DNA of 64,000 bases from CAWANP01 sp963783445 (GCA_963783445.1 CAWANP010000012.1:372001-436000), one strand, 5' to 3'; shown: positions 1-11,518, counted from the stretch's first letter. Notes: generated from the letters alone by a model not told the origin. Made by a program: numbers and translations.

Positions 1-90
1 TTCACGAACAAAGATAAATGGGCCTTCACCAGCCACCCCTATCTTAACACATTCCCAAGCAAATGTCAATGAGATTTCCAAGATGACTGA

Positions 91-1488
91 CTAGTGGCTG
101 GCCCGGCCCAACGCGACGGCAAGCGCATCGGCCAGAGAACGTACTGGGATCGGCTCGATGCCCTCTGGAATATCTGGGATCCGGCGATGGGTACCCGGTA
201 CAATGCACCGGCTGAAGCCCAACTTGGCTGCCTCGTGTACGCGCCGCGACAGCTGGCTCACAGTGCGCAACTCACCAGACAGGCCGATCTCTCCCACGGC
301 CGCCAGGTCACTTGGCAGCGGCACGTTCTGAAAGCTTGAGGCGATAGCCAGGGCCAGCGCTAGATCAGCCGCAGGCTCGCTGATCCGCAACCCACCAACC
401 ACGTTCACGAAAATATCCTGGTCGGCCAGGCGCAGTCCCACTCGTTTCGAGAGGACCGCAGCCAGCAGCAATAGCCGGTTAAAGTCCACGCCATTCGCCG
501 TGCGCCGCGGCAGTCCGAAACTCGTCGTACTGGCCAGCGCCTGAATCTCAACCAAGAGGGGCCGCGTGCCTTCCATCGTTACAGCAATCGCCGAACCCGC
601 CGCATCCGGCAGTCGTTCAGCCAGGAAAGCTTCCGAGGGATTGGTTACTTCGACCATGCCCTCCTCTGTCATCTCAAACACTCCTACCTCATTGGTCGAG
701 CCAAAGCGGTTTTTCACGCTTCGTAACAAGCGGTGGGCATGAAAACGATCCCCCTCCAGGTAGAGCACGGCATCCACGATATGTTCCAACACACGCGGCC
801 CAGCGATAGCGCCTGCTTTGGTCACGTGTCCTACCACAAAGATCGGTATCCCGCTTGCTTTGGCCAGCCGTAACAAAGTCGAAGCGCAGGCTTTGACTTG
901 ACTCACACTCCCCGCAGCCGAGTCCAATTCCTCGGAAGAGATGGCCTGGATCGAGTCTACCACAACCAACTGCGGCCTCAACTGCTCAATGTGAGCCACA
1001 ACCTGGTCCAATAGCACCTCTGAGACGATATAGAGGCCCGGCTGCTGCAAGCCCAGGCGGTCAGCGCGCAGTTTGATCTGGTGTACCGACTCCTCACCCG
1101 AGATGTACAGGACTACAGGCGTGGTACCTGGTCCAGCGCCATCCTCTTCGGCCAGTTGTGCCGAGACTTGTAGTAATAGCGTAGATTTGCCGATACCCGG
1201 ATCCCCTCCGATGAGCACCACAGAACCCGGGACAATGCCGCCCCCCAATACCCGTGACAGTTCACCGTTGGCCACCGGCAAACGCAGTGATTGGTCAGCC
1301 TTGATTTCTGGCAATGACTGCGGCTGACTGGCCAACATCGAGGCATGTAGACCTGGCCGGGCCTTGCGCGACTCGACCACAGTCTCTGCCAGAGTATTCC
1401 ACTCACCACAAGCCTTGCACTGCCCAGTCCACTTTAGAGCTGCTGCCCCGCATGACTGGCATACATACCGGACACGTGTTTTACTCAT
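91..1488 (-). CDS. radA: DNA repair protein RadA
   Basis: RadA is a RecA-like ATPase of recombinational repair that helps process branched intermediates. The 465-residue length is normal for the family. Visible in order: an N-terminal C4 zinc motif (CQSCG at about 10 and CKACG at about 24), Walker A GGDPGIGKST near 95, the RadA-specific KNRFG motif near 255, and a Lon-like C-terminal domain ending near 460. The ATG is preceded by AGGAG a few bases upstream. It lies downstream of clpC in the same orientation but is separated from it by a strong terminator, so it is probably its own unit. Identification is firm. Confidence 0.97.
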   Translation of the reverse strand: MSKTRVRYVCQSCGAAALKWTGQCKACGEWNTLAETVVESRKARPGLHASMLASQPQSLPEIKADQSLRLPVANGELSRVLGGGIVPGSVVLIGGDPGIGKSTLLLQVSAQLAEEDGAGPGTTPVVLYISGEESVHQIKLRADRLGLQQPGLYIVSEVLLDQVVAHIEQLRPQLVVVDSIQAISSEELDSAAGSVSQVKACASTLLRLAKASGIPIFVVGHVTKAGAIAGPRVLEHIVDAVLYLEGDRFHAHRLLRSVKNRFGSTNEVGVFEMTEEGMVEVTNPSEAFLAERLPDAAGSAIAVTMEGTRPLLVEIQALASTTSFGLPRRTANGVDFNRLLLLAAVLSKRVGLRLADQDIFVNVVGGLRISEPAADLALALAIASSFQNVPLPSDLAAVGEIGLSGELRTVSQLSRRVHEAAKLGFSRCIVPGTHRRIPDIPEGIEPIPVRSLADALAVALGRASH

Positions 1489-1554
1489 CCTTGCTCCTGA
1501 TCGCTCAACGCAATCGCCCCCTTTGCGAGATCGGCTGGAAGCGAAATTCCTTAG

Positions 1555-1591
1555 AAAAAAAGATCGATTTCTAGGAATAGAAATCGATCTT
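1555..1591 (-). terminator. Rho-independent terminator after clpC
   Basis: A perfect 14-bp stem (AAGATCGATTTCTA and its complement, loop of 4) is followed on the minus strand by a run of T (A-run at 1555-1561 on the plus strand). It sits between the end of clpC and the start of radA and should end clpC transcription. Confidence 0.9.
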
Positions 1592-1646
1592 CCAGTTCAC
1601 TACGGTGTTGCCACCGATCTTTATGAAACCTTACTAGCTTGGCGGC

Positions 1647-4163
<2,517 letters not shown>

Positions 4164-4435
4164 GCTATCTTCCTCTCACCAGAAGAATTGCATCCAGGTT
4201 CTGGGCTCATTATATCCGGGCCCGGGCCAAAAGTGGGTAAGCCGTGTCACACACAGAAGATGGTATCACGAGACGTACGAGAGCACCTTCTGTGACGACA
4301 ACTCTCCGCAGTGATGCTGATTCTCGGCGAGGCACGTAGCAGGCGGCCTGCGGACAAAAAGGCGACAGATCGACAATGCTTGGCCTAGACAGTCAGTCCA
4401 AACGTCAGTTGTAAGGGAAAGAAGCGCCAGGAGAT

Positions 4436-6055
4436 CTATATATCTTCGCTGGGTTCTGAGGCGTCGCCCTCATCGATCTCTTCGGGTACTAGCACCTTGG
4501 TGAGTTCGTCCACCTCTTCTGGCGCCCCATCAGGCACGTCCACCTCTGTAGGCTCCGGCACCTCGGCGAACTCATCCACCTCTTCTGGCGCCCCGTCAGG
4601 CACGTCCACCTCTGTAGGCTCCAGCACCTCGGCGAACTCATCCACCTCTTCTGGCGCCCCGTCAGGCACGTCCACCTCTGTAGGCTCCGGCACCTCGGCG
4701 AACTCATCCACCTCTTCTGGCGCCTCATCAGGCACGTCCACCTCTGTAGGCTCTGGCACCTCGGCGAACTCGTCCAGCTCCGTAGGCGTTTCCGCTTCCT
4801 CGAGCTCTCCCTCCGCCTCCTCAAGCTCAGCACGCCAATCCAAGTCAGCGTACGCCGGATCTGTGACCCGCATGAGACTCAGCCCCATCCGCCTTCGCTT
4901 GGGGTCGATACGGATGATCCGCATTACGTGCTTCTCACCCTCGTGGACAACCTCTTGGGGATGGTTAATCCGCCTGTCGCTTAACTCCGAAATGTGAATG
5001 AGCCCCTCGATCTCGTCGTTGACCAGCGAAAAAGCGCCAAAATTGGTTAGCCGCGTGATGGTCCCTTCCACCAGCTGCCCCTCGTAATAGCGACTTTCTA
5101 CGGTCGACCAAGGCTCCGGCTCCAGTCGTTTCAGACTCAGAGCAATGCGCTTCTTTTCCCGGTTGATGCCCAGAACGTAGACGTCGACTTTCTGGCCCAC
5201 ATCCAGGATGTCAGCAGGCTTGGCCGTGCGGTTCCAGGACAACTCTGAAAGATGCACAAGGCCATCAGCTCCACCCAAGTCAACAAAGGCACCAAAGTCG
5301 GATAGACTACTGACCACGCCAGGGCGCACTTCACCCTCACGCAATTCCTTCAGCAGTGTCTCTTTTTGCGCATCGCGCCACTGGCGCAACGCCGCTCGCT
5401 CGGACAAGATTAGACGTTTGCGCCGCCGGTTGATCTCGATGACCTTGACCTGAATTGGTATGCCAACCAGTCGAGCCCACCGCTCCTCTGGTTGCTGGTT
5501 CTGGCGACCCTGGTGCTCACGAGACAACTGTGAGGCTGGAACAAACCCCCTGAGTTTTCCCAGCCGCACGATCAGTCCGCCCTTATTGAAGCCAGCCACC
5601 TGGCTTTCAAACCAGTCGCTTGCTTCGTGCAAGGCTTGGGCGCGACGCCAATCGGTCTCTTCTTCAGCACGACGGATCGACAATACCAGGCTGCCATCCT
5701 GGTCTTCGGGACGAACGATGTAGACCGGGATGGTATCCCCAACCTGCATGTCATCCAACCCTTGCCGCCCCAGACCCTCCAGCTCCTTGCCCCGGACGAC
5801 ACCCTCGGACTTGGCGCCGACGTCGATCAGGATCTCAGTCGGGCTCACGCTAACGATTTCGCCGTCAACGGTGTCACCCTGCCTCAGTTTCCTGAAACTG
5901 AGCGCCTCTTCCATCAGATTGCTCATTGGATGCTCGGCTGGTTCTTCCTGGGGCATGCCGCCATCCGCGAAATTGCTCATCAGATTTTCGGTGACTTCTT
6001 CCTGGGCCACACCGTCATCCATGAGTCCTTCCTCGTTGCTCTGCTTCTCCTCCAT
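4436..6055 (-). CDS. S1 RNA-binding domain protein (ribosomal protein S1-like) with repetitive acidic tail
   Basis: Four S1 domains are visible, at about 45-115, 130-200, 220-290 and 305-375. The last two carry the classic SDFGAFVDLGG...LVHLSELS and TNFGAFSLVNDEIEGLIHISELS type cores, so the protein is a ribosomal S1-like RNA binder that probably aids translation initiation. The C-terminus is a highly acidic, Pro-rich tail built of 22-residue repeats. The ATG at 6055 is chosen over the upstream GTG at 6094 because GGGGGAG lies about 10 bases before it, while the GTG has no ribosome site. Length is 539 residues. It has its own promoter. Confidence 0.9.
   Translation of the reverse strand: MEEKQSNEEGLMDDGVAQEEVTENLMSNFADGGMPQEEPAEHPMSNLMEEALSFRKLRQGDTVDGEIVSVSPTEILIDVGAKSEGVVRGKELEGLGRQGLDDMQVGDTIPVYIVRPEDQDGSLVLSIRRAEEETDWRRAQALHEASDWFESQVAGFNKGGLIVRLGKLRGFVPASQLSREHQGRQNQQPEERWARLVGIPIQVKVIEINRRRKRLILSERAALRQWRDAQKETLLKELREGEVRPGVVSSLSDFGAFVDLGGADGLVHLSELSWNRTAKPADILDVGQKVDVYVLGINREKKRIALSLKRLEPEPWSTVESRYYEGQLVEGTITRLTNFGAFSLVNDEIEGLIHISELSDRRINHPQEVVHEGEKHVMRIIRIDPKRRRMGLSLMRVTDPAYADLDWRAELEEAEGELEEAETPTELDEFAEVPEPTEVDVPDEAPEEVDEFAEVPEPTEVDVPDGAPEEVDEFAEVLEPTEVDVPDGAPEEVDEFAEVPEPTEVDVPDGAPEEVDELTKVLVPEEIDEGDASEPSEDI
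4500..4775 (-). repeat. 66-bp in-frame tandem repeats encoding the S1 protein tail
   Basis: About four copies of a 66-bp unit encode variants of DEFAEVPEPTEVDVPDGAPE. The copies differ at only a few bases, so they look recently amplified or homogenised. Copy number is likely to vary between strains. Confidence 0.9.
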
Positions 6056-6141
6056 AAGGACGGAAACTCCCCCTGCATCAAGTTTATCAACCACACGGAC
6101 GGAACCAGCATCAATGACAGTCCCACCTGGATGATAGACTA

Positions 6142-6170
6142 ATTATACCGCCTTTTTTCCCAAAAGGCAA
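6142..6170 (-). promoter_or_regulatory. Promoter of the S1-like gene
   Basis: On the minus strand TTGCCT, 17 bp, TATAAT. Transcription would start about 80 bases before the ATG at 6055. Confidence 0.75.
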
Positions 6171-6308
6171 GAACGGATCTAGCTTGGCAGGCGCCAGCCT
6201 CGTTTCCGGAGACCATCGCGTCCGATTCAATTCCGATTCAATATGGGCAGAGTATGACAGCCGCTGGGCAGCAGGAATTGCTCTCAAGGGTGGGAAAGGG
6301 AGCATTGG

Positions 6309-6560
6309 CTAGTCAACATCGGGGGTCTTGGGCTCGTGCCCATCTAATACAATGGCCCCATTGGGACAAGCGGGAATGCAGGCGAGGCAGCCATAGCATA
6401 GATTGGCATCAATGAAGGGGGGCTCGCCTGGATCGATCTGCAGGATCGCTTTCGTCCGGCATACCTTGCGTGCCACGCACCGGCGACATGCCTGACATCG
6501 CTCGTCCACCACATGCGGTATAGCTGTCACCTGCGCCTTTGTGGACTGCATAAATGGCAT
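6309..6560 (-). CDS. Small ferredoxin, two [4Fe-4S] motifs
   Basis: This 83-residue protein has two cysteine clusters, C-x2-C-x3/4-C-x3-C near 19-30 (CQACRRC...C) and CYGCLACIPACP near 50-61, typical of small 4Fe-4S electron carriers of the 2[4Fe-4S] type. It is presumed cytoplasmic. The start ATG at 6560 has GGAGGG about 6 bases upstream. A longer reading frame up to 6665 would translate through the promoter and hairpin and is rejected. The partner redox enzyme is unknown; neighbours give no clue. The promoter carries a CsoR-like operator, suggesting control by copper, sulfide/persulfide or a related signal. Confidence 0.85.
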   Translation of the reverse strand: MPFMQSTKAQVTAIPHVVDERCQACRRCVARKVCRTKAILQIDPGEPPFIDANLCYGCLACIPACPNGAIVLDGHEPKTPDVD

Positions 6561-6600
6561 TTGAATCCCTCCATCTGGCTCGCCGGGAAGTATGAACTGC

Positions 6601-6639
6601 CCTCGCACTGCATACCCCCGAGGGGTATGCAGTGCGAGG
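6601..6639 (-). promoter_or_regulatory. Perfect 18-bp inverted repeat, CsoR-family-like operator
   Basis: Two perfect 18-bp arms flank a 3-base centre. The core reads ATACCCCCGAGGGGTAT, like the G-tract pseudopalindromes bound by CsoR/CstR/RcnR-type repressors. It begins inside the -10 box of the ferredoxin promoter and covers the expected transcription start, as a repressor site would. As RNA it would also fold into a strong 5' hairpin. Confidence 0.65.
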
Positions 6640-6665
6640 ATAACATACCCTGAGGCAGATGTCAA
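6637..6665 (-). promoter_or_regulatory. Promoter of the ferredoxin gene
   Basis: On the minus strand TTGACA (6660-6665), 17 bp, TATCCT (6637-6642). The -35 is perfect. The rest of the interval up to the next gene (6666-6880) shows no gene. Confidence 0.75.
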
Positions 6666-6881
6666 GTTCGCAATACTGCGGACCCACGGCCAGAAGCACT
6701 TGAGTTGACTGGGCTCTCTTTGGAACCGCGTCGGACCGGTGTGAGCAGCCTGCAGGTGTCACTGGCCCCACAGCGAAGGCCAGTCGAAGGACACTCGCAG
6801 AGGTGCATTCGGCAGACTCGGGATGCCTCCGCTCACTTTTCTCCGGCAAATGCGCCCGACCTGGTCTCAGGTAGTCTGTCA

Positions 6882-6910
6882 TTGTAGCACCAGGCGTTCC
6901 ATGCTATAAT
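6882..6910 (+). promoter_or_regulatory. Promoter of the PrsW-like gene
   Basis: TTGTAG, 17 bp, TATAAT, about 25 bases before the start codon. Confidence 0.65.
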
Positions 6911-6934
6911 CAGGCCAGGGAGGCCAATTGGAAA

Positions 6935-7957
6935 ATGCCTATCCTGGGGGTGGCAATCCTGGGGGCGATGATCCCCACGGCCATATATGTTCTTTTTGTC
7001 TGGTGGCTTGATCGATACGAGAAGGAACCGCTCTGGCTCCTGGCGCTGGCTTTTTTTTGGGGAGCTGGCCCAGCAGCGTTTCTCTCCATCGCTGCTGAAC
7101 AACTCGCCTTCCCAGTTTTTTCCACGCTTGGCACGGGAGGCCTGGCAGCAAACCTGGTCAAAGTTGCTATCGGCGCCCCTCTTGTAGAAGAAAGCTTGAA
7201 GGGCATTGCCCTCATCGGCTTGGTGGTCGTTTTTTATCACGAGTTCGACGATGTGCTCGATGGTATCATTTATGGGGCCATGATCGGCTTCGGATTCGCT
7301 TTGACAGAAAACATCTTTGGCTACTTTCTGCCCATCCTGCATGGCGAGACATTCGGTGCGGGATTGACCTTCATCCTTTTGAGAACGGTCGTGTTTGGGG
7401 CCAATCATGCTTTTTGGACGGGTATCACTGGGGCTGCCGTGGGCTACGCTCGGCTGGCCCGCGGCTGGTGGCGGAAGCTATTGATCCCGTTAGGCGGCTG
7501 GGCATTGGCCGTGCTGTTTCACAGTCTCCACAACATAGGAGCCACCATGGTCCAGCAGGGGATCTGGTTCCCGCTTGGGGCTAGCCTGATCGTAGACTGG
7601 GGTGGGCTGTTGCTATTGCTTCTGGTTGCCATCTTGGCTTTGCGCAGAGAGTGCCGCTGGATCGAGCAAGGATTGGTCACAGAGGTCAACCACGGGACGC
7701 TCACCGTCGAGGAATATGACATCCTGCGCTCAGCAGGACAGCGGCTCTGGGTACAGTCGCAGGCATTCAAGCGAGGTGGCCGGCGGGCATCTCGTGCCGT
7801 GGGTCGCTATTTCCAGACTGCAACAGAGCTAGCCTTCGAAAAGCGCCACATGCGTGCCGCAGGCGACTGGAGTGCAGAGAGTGCGGAAATTGACCGGCTG
7901 CAGCAGGAACTTGCAGATCGCCGGGCTTGTGCCTGGCCGTGGCTCTGGTCTGCTTAG
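6935..7957 (+). CDS. PrsW family intramembrane metalloprotease
   Basis: A polytopic membrane protein of 340 residues with about eight hydrophobic segments. It holds the PrsW/CPBP-like catalytic signature: EESLKG near 88, a second acidic/Asn motif (ALTENIFGYF near 128), NHAFWTG near 155 and FHSLHN near 191. These glutamates and histidines bind the metal inside the membrane. PrsW of Bacillus cleaves an anti-sigma factor, but no anti-sigma gene is adjacent, so the substrate is unknown. The soluble tail from 230 on is charged. Start ATG follows GGGAGGCC about 12 bases upstream. Confidence 0.88.
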   Translation: MPILGVAILGAMIPTAIYVLFVWWLDRYEKEPLWLLALAFFWGAGPAAFLSIAAEQLAFPVFSTLGTGGLAANLVKVAIGAPLVEESLKGIALIGLVVVFYHEFDDVLDGIIYGAMIGFGFALTENIFGYFLPILHGETFGAGLTFILLRTVVFGANHAFWTGITGAAVGYARLARGWWRKLLIPLGGWALAVLFHSLHNIGATMVQQGIWFPLGASLIVDWGGLLLLLLVAILALRRECRWIEQGLVTEVNHGTLTVEEYDILRSAGQRLWVQSQAFKRGGRRASRAVGRYFQTATELAFEKRHMRAAGDWSAESAEIDRLQQELADRRACAWPWLWSA

Positions 7958-7978
7958 ACTGGACACACTTGTCCACGT

Positions 7979-8007
7979 TTGACTTTCGTTGCCGGTTTTG
8001 CTAGAAT
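7979..8007 (+). promoter_or_regulatory. Promoter of mutS2
   Basis: TTGACT, 17 bp, TAGAAT, about 105 bases before the start codon. Confidence 0.65.
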
Positions 8008-8111
8008 GGCCTTGCACGGTGGTCGCAACCCCGTCGTGACAGGTTGAAAAGAGAGCGGCTGCAAGTGCATTGAGGACAGCCATCCAAATTCCCGGACTAT
8101 TGTGACAACTT

Positions 8112-10493
8112 ATGAAACAGAAGCACCTCAATACCCTAGAGTTTCCCCAAATCCTATCGCGCCTTGCTCAGCATGTCACCTTTTCTGCCGGCCGCGAACT
8201 CGCGATAGCCCTAAAACCATCGCCCCTATTCGCTGAGGTACAGCACCGGCTGCAGGAGACCCGTGAAGCCCGCCATGTGCTTGATGCCCATGGAGGCGTC
8301 CCTCTGGGTGGGGCACACGATGTCCGGCCTTTGGCCCGCAACGCCGCACGCGGGGCCATCCTTCAACCACCAGACTTGCTCGACATCCAGAATACAATTC
8401 GGGTGGGGAAGCGAGTGCACCGCACATTGGCCCGTTTCCACGGTGAGGCCCCCCTTTTGGCCGATATCGCTGCTCGCATCGAACCCTGCGAGGGCTTGGC
8501 AGCCGAAATCACGCGCTGTATCAGCGAGCAAGGCGAAGTAGTTGATCACGCCAGCACCAAGCTGAGCCGAATACGTCGCGGGCTGCGCGCCGCCCACGAG
8601 CGTCTGCAGGAGAGACTGAATCGCATTGTCACCAACCCCCGCAATGCGCCTTATCTGCAAGAAGCGTTGGTGACTCAGAGAGCAGGACGCTATGTGATCC
8701 CCGTCAAGACTGATTTCAGAGGCCGGATCCCTGGCATAGTCCACGACACCTCAGCCAGTGGGGCGACCCTTTTTATCGAGCCTCTGGCGCTTGTCGATGT
8801 GGGCAACGCCTGGCGCCAGCTTCAGATCGAAGAGCGCAAAGAGGTAGATCGTATTTTGGCCGAGCTATCAGCCCTCGTCGCTAATATGGCTGATGAGCTA
8901 GCCTGGACCGTGCAAGCTCTCGCGGAACTCGACCTCATCATGGCCAAAGCACGCTACGCCAACGCTCTGTTTGCCACATACCCTAGCCTAGTCCCTTTCA
9001 AGGGGGCACGATGGAAGGGACAACCGACTCTGATGCTGGACCTGCGCCAGGCCCGCCACCCACTTCTCGATCCGGAGACGGTTGTGCCCATCGACGTGCG
9101 CCTCGGCGATGGCAAAACCTCGTTGGTCATCACCGGGCCCAACACCGGCGGCAAAACGGTTACCCTGAAAACTGTGGGACTGATGGCTGCCATGACTCAG
9201 GCAGGCTTGCACCCGCCCGTGGCCGAAGGCTCGGTCTTGCCGGTATTTGAGGGCATCTATGCTGACATTGGAGATGAACAATCCATTGAACAATCTCTTT
9301 CCACCTTCTCTTCGCACTTGATCAACATCGTCGACATCCTGGACCAAGCTAGCGAGCGCAGCTTGGTCTTGTTGGACGAATTGGGCGCCGGTACCGATCC
9401 GGTAGAGGGTTCGGCACTGGCTCGAGCCATTCTGTCCCGCCTGTTGGCCCAGCGCATCACCACCATGGTAGCTACGCACTACTCCGAGCTGAAAGCTTTT
9501 GCTCATACCACACCAGGTGTAGAGAATGCAAGCGTTGAGTTCAATCTACGGACACTGTCACCTACGTACAAACTTCAGATTGGCCTCCCGGGTCGCAGCA
9601 ACGCTTTTGCCATCGCCGAGCGGTTGGGCCTGGCCTCCGGCATTGTCCAGGCCGCACGAGCCCTCGTCTCGCCAGAGGAACAAGAGACCGAAACCCTGCT
9701 GGCTGAGATCCAGCAAGCCCACCAGGAAGCCATTGTCGCTCGCGACGAGGCATCGCTGGCCCAGCGCCGGCTAGCCGAACATGAACACCGGCTGGCAGCT
9801 CGCCTGGCGAACATCGATGCCGAGAGGGCCGCTGTCCTGGGTGAAACCCGGGCCGAGGCCCGCCAGGAACTGGCCGAGGTTCGCCGCGAGATTGGGGCGC
9901 TGCGTGCCGAGATGTCAGACACCACGCAGCAATCAGAACTAGGTGAACGATGGTTGGCCCAAGCTCGCGCCCGCTTGGAAGAGAAAGAAAAAGACGTTGT
10001 CCCGCCAGCACCTCCCCTTCCGCCCGAGGAAGAAAGGCTGCCTGGGGAGATCTCTGTTGGTGATTCTGTTTGGGTTTCTGGCCTGGGTACCACGGGGCAG
10101 GTCACCACGTTGGATGGAGACAGCGCTGAGGTACAGGTGGGAAGTTTTCGCGTCCGGGTTCAACAAAGCGACCTGGAGCGACGTGCCCGGCAGAAGGACA
10201 CGCGTGTGGAGCCCTCTGCGACCCCCACGTTCTCCCAGCCTTCGCCGGGAGTTGAGCTGGATCTACGGGGACAGCGCGTGGACGAGATGCTGCCACGCGT
10301 GGACAAGCGCCTGGACGATGCTTTTCTGGCAGGATTACCCTTTGTCCGTATCATTCACGGGAAGGGCACCGGTGCCCTGAAGCAGGCGGTACATCAACAG
10401 TTGCGTGGCCATCCTCTAGTCAGGTCTTACCGCTTGGGTGAGCAAGGAGAAGGAGGGGGAGGTGTCACTGTCGTCTACCTGGCCGAAAGCTAG
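8112..10493 (+). CDS. mutS2: MutS2 family DNA-binding ATPase/endonuclease
   Basis: MutS2 acts on branched DNA and, in some bacteria, on collided ribosomes; it is not the mismatch-recognition MutS. Length 793 is normal. Visible are the lever/core region (about 1-290), Walker A GPNTGGKTV near 345, Walker B LVLLDELGAGTDP near 420, a long charged coiled coil (about 530-640), a KOW-like segment near 655, and the C-terminal Smr nuclease domain with LDLRGQRVDEML near 715 and IIHGKGTGAL near 750. The start has no strong ribosome site, but the next residues match family N-termini. Confidence 0.96.
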   Translation: MKQKHLNTLEFPQILSRLAQHVTFSAGRELAIALKPSPLFAEVQHRLQETREARHVLDAHGGVPLGGAHDVRPLARNAARGAILQPPDLLDIQNTIRVGKRVHRTLARFHGEAPLLADIAARIEPCEGLAAEITRCISEQGEVVDHASTKLSRIRRGLRAAHERLQERLNRIVTNPRNAPYLQEALVTQRAGRYVIPVKTDFRGRIPGIVHDTSASGATLFIEPLALVDVGNAWRQLQIEERKEVDRILAELSALVANMADELAWTVQALAELDLIMAKARYANALFATYPSLVPFKGARWKGQPTLMLDLRQARHPLLDPETVVPIDVRLGDGKTSLVITGPNTGGKTVTLKTVGLMAAMTQAGLHPPVAEGSVLPVFEGIYADIGDEQSIEQSLSTFSSHLINIVDILDQASERSLVLLDELGAGTDPVEGSALARAILSRLLAQRITTMVATHYSELKAFAHTTPGVENASVEFNLRTLSPTYKLQIGLPGRSNAFAIAERLGLASGIVQAARALVSPEEQETETLLAEIQQAHQEAIVARDEASLAQRRLAEHEHRLAARLANIDAERAAVLGETRAEARQELAEVRREIGALRAEMSDTTQQSELGERWLAQARARLEEKEKDVVPPAPPLPPEEERLPGEISVGDSVWVSGLGTTGQVTTLDGDSAEVQVGSFRVRVQQSDLERRARQKDTRVEPSATPTFSQPSPGVELDLRGQRVDEMLPRVDKRLDDAFLAGLPFVRIIHGKGTGALKQAVHQQLRGHPLVRSYRLGEQGEGGGGVTVVYLAES

Positions 10494-10621
10494 CATGCTT
10501 GTGCGAATCACGAACCAGGCATTGATGGACGTGACATCGGTCAGGCTTTCGCCCATCCCTCGGGTTTGCCATTCTATGGTACGACTTTTGTGAGCAACAA
10601 GCACCAGAAGGCATGCTACCT

Positions 10622-10650
10622 TTGACGCTTTGGCAAGAATCTGTTATAAT
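10622..10650 (+). promoter_or_regulatory. Strong promoter before the rpsU leader
   Basis: TTGACG, exactly 17 bp, TATAAT. It would start transcription near 10657, some 366 bases before rpsU. Confidence 0.85.
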
Positions 10651-10656
10651 GCGGCG

Positions 10657-10942
10657 TGTATCATACACATATGGTGCACGCTCTATCCGCGTTGAGGTGG
10701 ACTGCGGACGCAAAACTGGCACACAGCCTCGGGGGTCTGTACCCAGGTTGAGGAGAACGACGCCATGTAAAGTGAGCCAATGCCTGCGGATCGCCGTTGC
10801 CATGCCATGGTCCTTTGTGCTGCGGCGCAGCCACCGGGGATTCAGGTTTTCTAACTGGACAACGGGGCTGAGGTCAACGGTTGGGGGTTAGGGGACCCGG
10901 TTGCCACCCAGCGTGCTATGGGCGAGCAAACCGGGTTTTCCA
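10657..10942 (+). ncRNA. Candidate structured leader or small RNA upstream of rpsU-infA
   Basis: No gene fits the 530-base gap between mutS2 and rpsU. From the expected start the RNA contains a long-range helix joining 10688-10700 to 10904-10915 (12 bp with one bulged A) and a terminator-like hairpin at 10895-10939. The 3' strand of the helix lies in the loop of that hairpin, so the two are either a pseudoknot or alternatives. It could be a 6S-like RNA or an attenuating leader of the rpsU-infA operon. I recognise no tmRNA, RNase P, SRP or T-box signature. Confidence 0.45.
10895..10939 (+). terminator. Terminator-like hairpin in the rpsU leader
   Basis: ACCCGGTTGC pairs with GCAAACCGGGT (one bulged A) around a loop of about 20 bases and is followed by TTTT. 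It either ends a small RNA or attenuates rpsU-infA. Confidence 0.6.
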
Positions 10943-11022
10943 TGCCTAGTGTGGATAGAAGCTAGATTCAGACTGAATTAGAGTGATAAACCAAGATCTA
11001 GTTTGGAAAGGAGGTGAACATA

Positions 11023-11235
11023 TTGGCAACAGTGACTTTGAGAGATGGTGAGTCGCAGGAAGCCCTGCTCAAGCGCTTCAGAAAATCGGTTATGCAGGAT
11101 CGGATTCTGAGCGAGGTTCGACGCAAGCGTTGGTATGTCTCTCCCAGCGAGAAGCGTCGGATCCAACGGCAGCGAGCCATCCGCCGGGCGCGGCGTAAAC
11201 AGCGACAGATAGATGCGAGGGTGCGTCGTAGATAG
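11023..11235 (+). CDS. rpsU: 30S ribosomal protein S21
   Basis: A 70-residue, very basic protein matching S21 (MATVTLRDGESQEALLKRF then an Arg-rich helix), a component of the small subunit platform needed for initiation. The start is TTG at 11023: AGGAGG at 11009-11014 stands 8 bases before it. The upstream in-frame GTG at 11014 overlaps that ribosome site and is rejected. Next gene infA follows by 34 bases, forming a translation operon. Confidence 0.93.
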   Translation: MATVTLRDGESQEALLKRFRKSVMQDRILSEVRRKRWYVSPSEKRRIQRQRAIRRARRKQRQIDARVRRR

Positions 11236-11269
11236 CATCCCGCAGCGATCAAGCAAACAGGAGGTTCGC

Positions 11270-11518
11270 TTGGCCAAAGAAAGCAAAGAAAAGATCGAAT
11301 TACGAGGAACTGTGGTAGATTGCCTTCCCGGCACCCAGTTCAAAGTCAAGTTGGACAACGACCATGAAGTACTGGCCTACCTCGCGGGCAAAATGCGCAA
11401 ATACTATATCCGGGTACTGCTGGGCGACCGCGTGTTGGTTGAGCTTTCACCCTACGACCTGACGAGGGGAAGGATCACCTACCGCTATAAGGAACGCTCT
11501 GCCACTAGGGCCGGATAG
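11270..11518 (+). CDS. infA: Translation initiation factor IF-1
   Basis: An 82-residue OB-fold protein with the family signature ELRGTVVDCLPGTQFKVKL, GKMRKYYIRVLLGDRVLVEL and the closing SPYDLTRGRITYR. IF-1 binds the ribosomal A site during initiation. TTG start at 11270 with AGGAGG five bases upstream; the protein then begins MAKESKEKIEL as expected. The C-terminus is about ten residues longer than the usual 72. Pairing with rpsU rather than with rpmJ/secY is a small lineage peculiarity. Confidence 0.95.
   Translation: MAKESKEKIELRGTVVDCLPGTQFKVKLDNDHEVLAYLAGKMRKYYIRVLLGDRVLVELSPYDLTRGRITYRYKERSATRAG

Noticed and set aside
6561..6665. Longer N-terminus for the ferredoxin
   Set aside because: It would translate the promoter and operator hairpin; a good ribosome site stands before the ATG at 6560.
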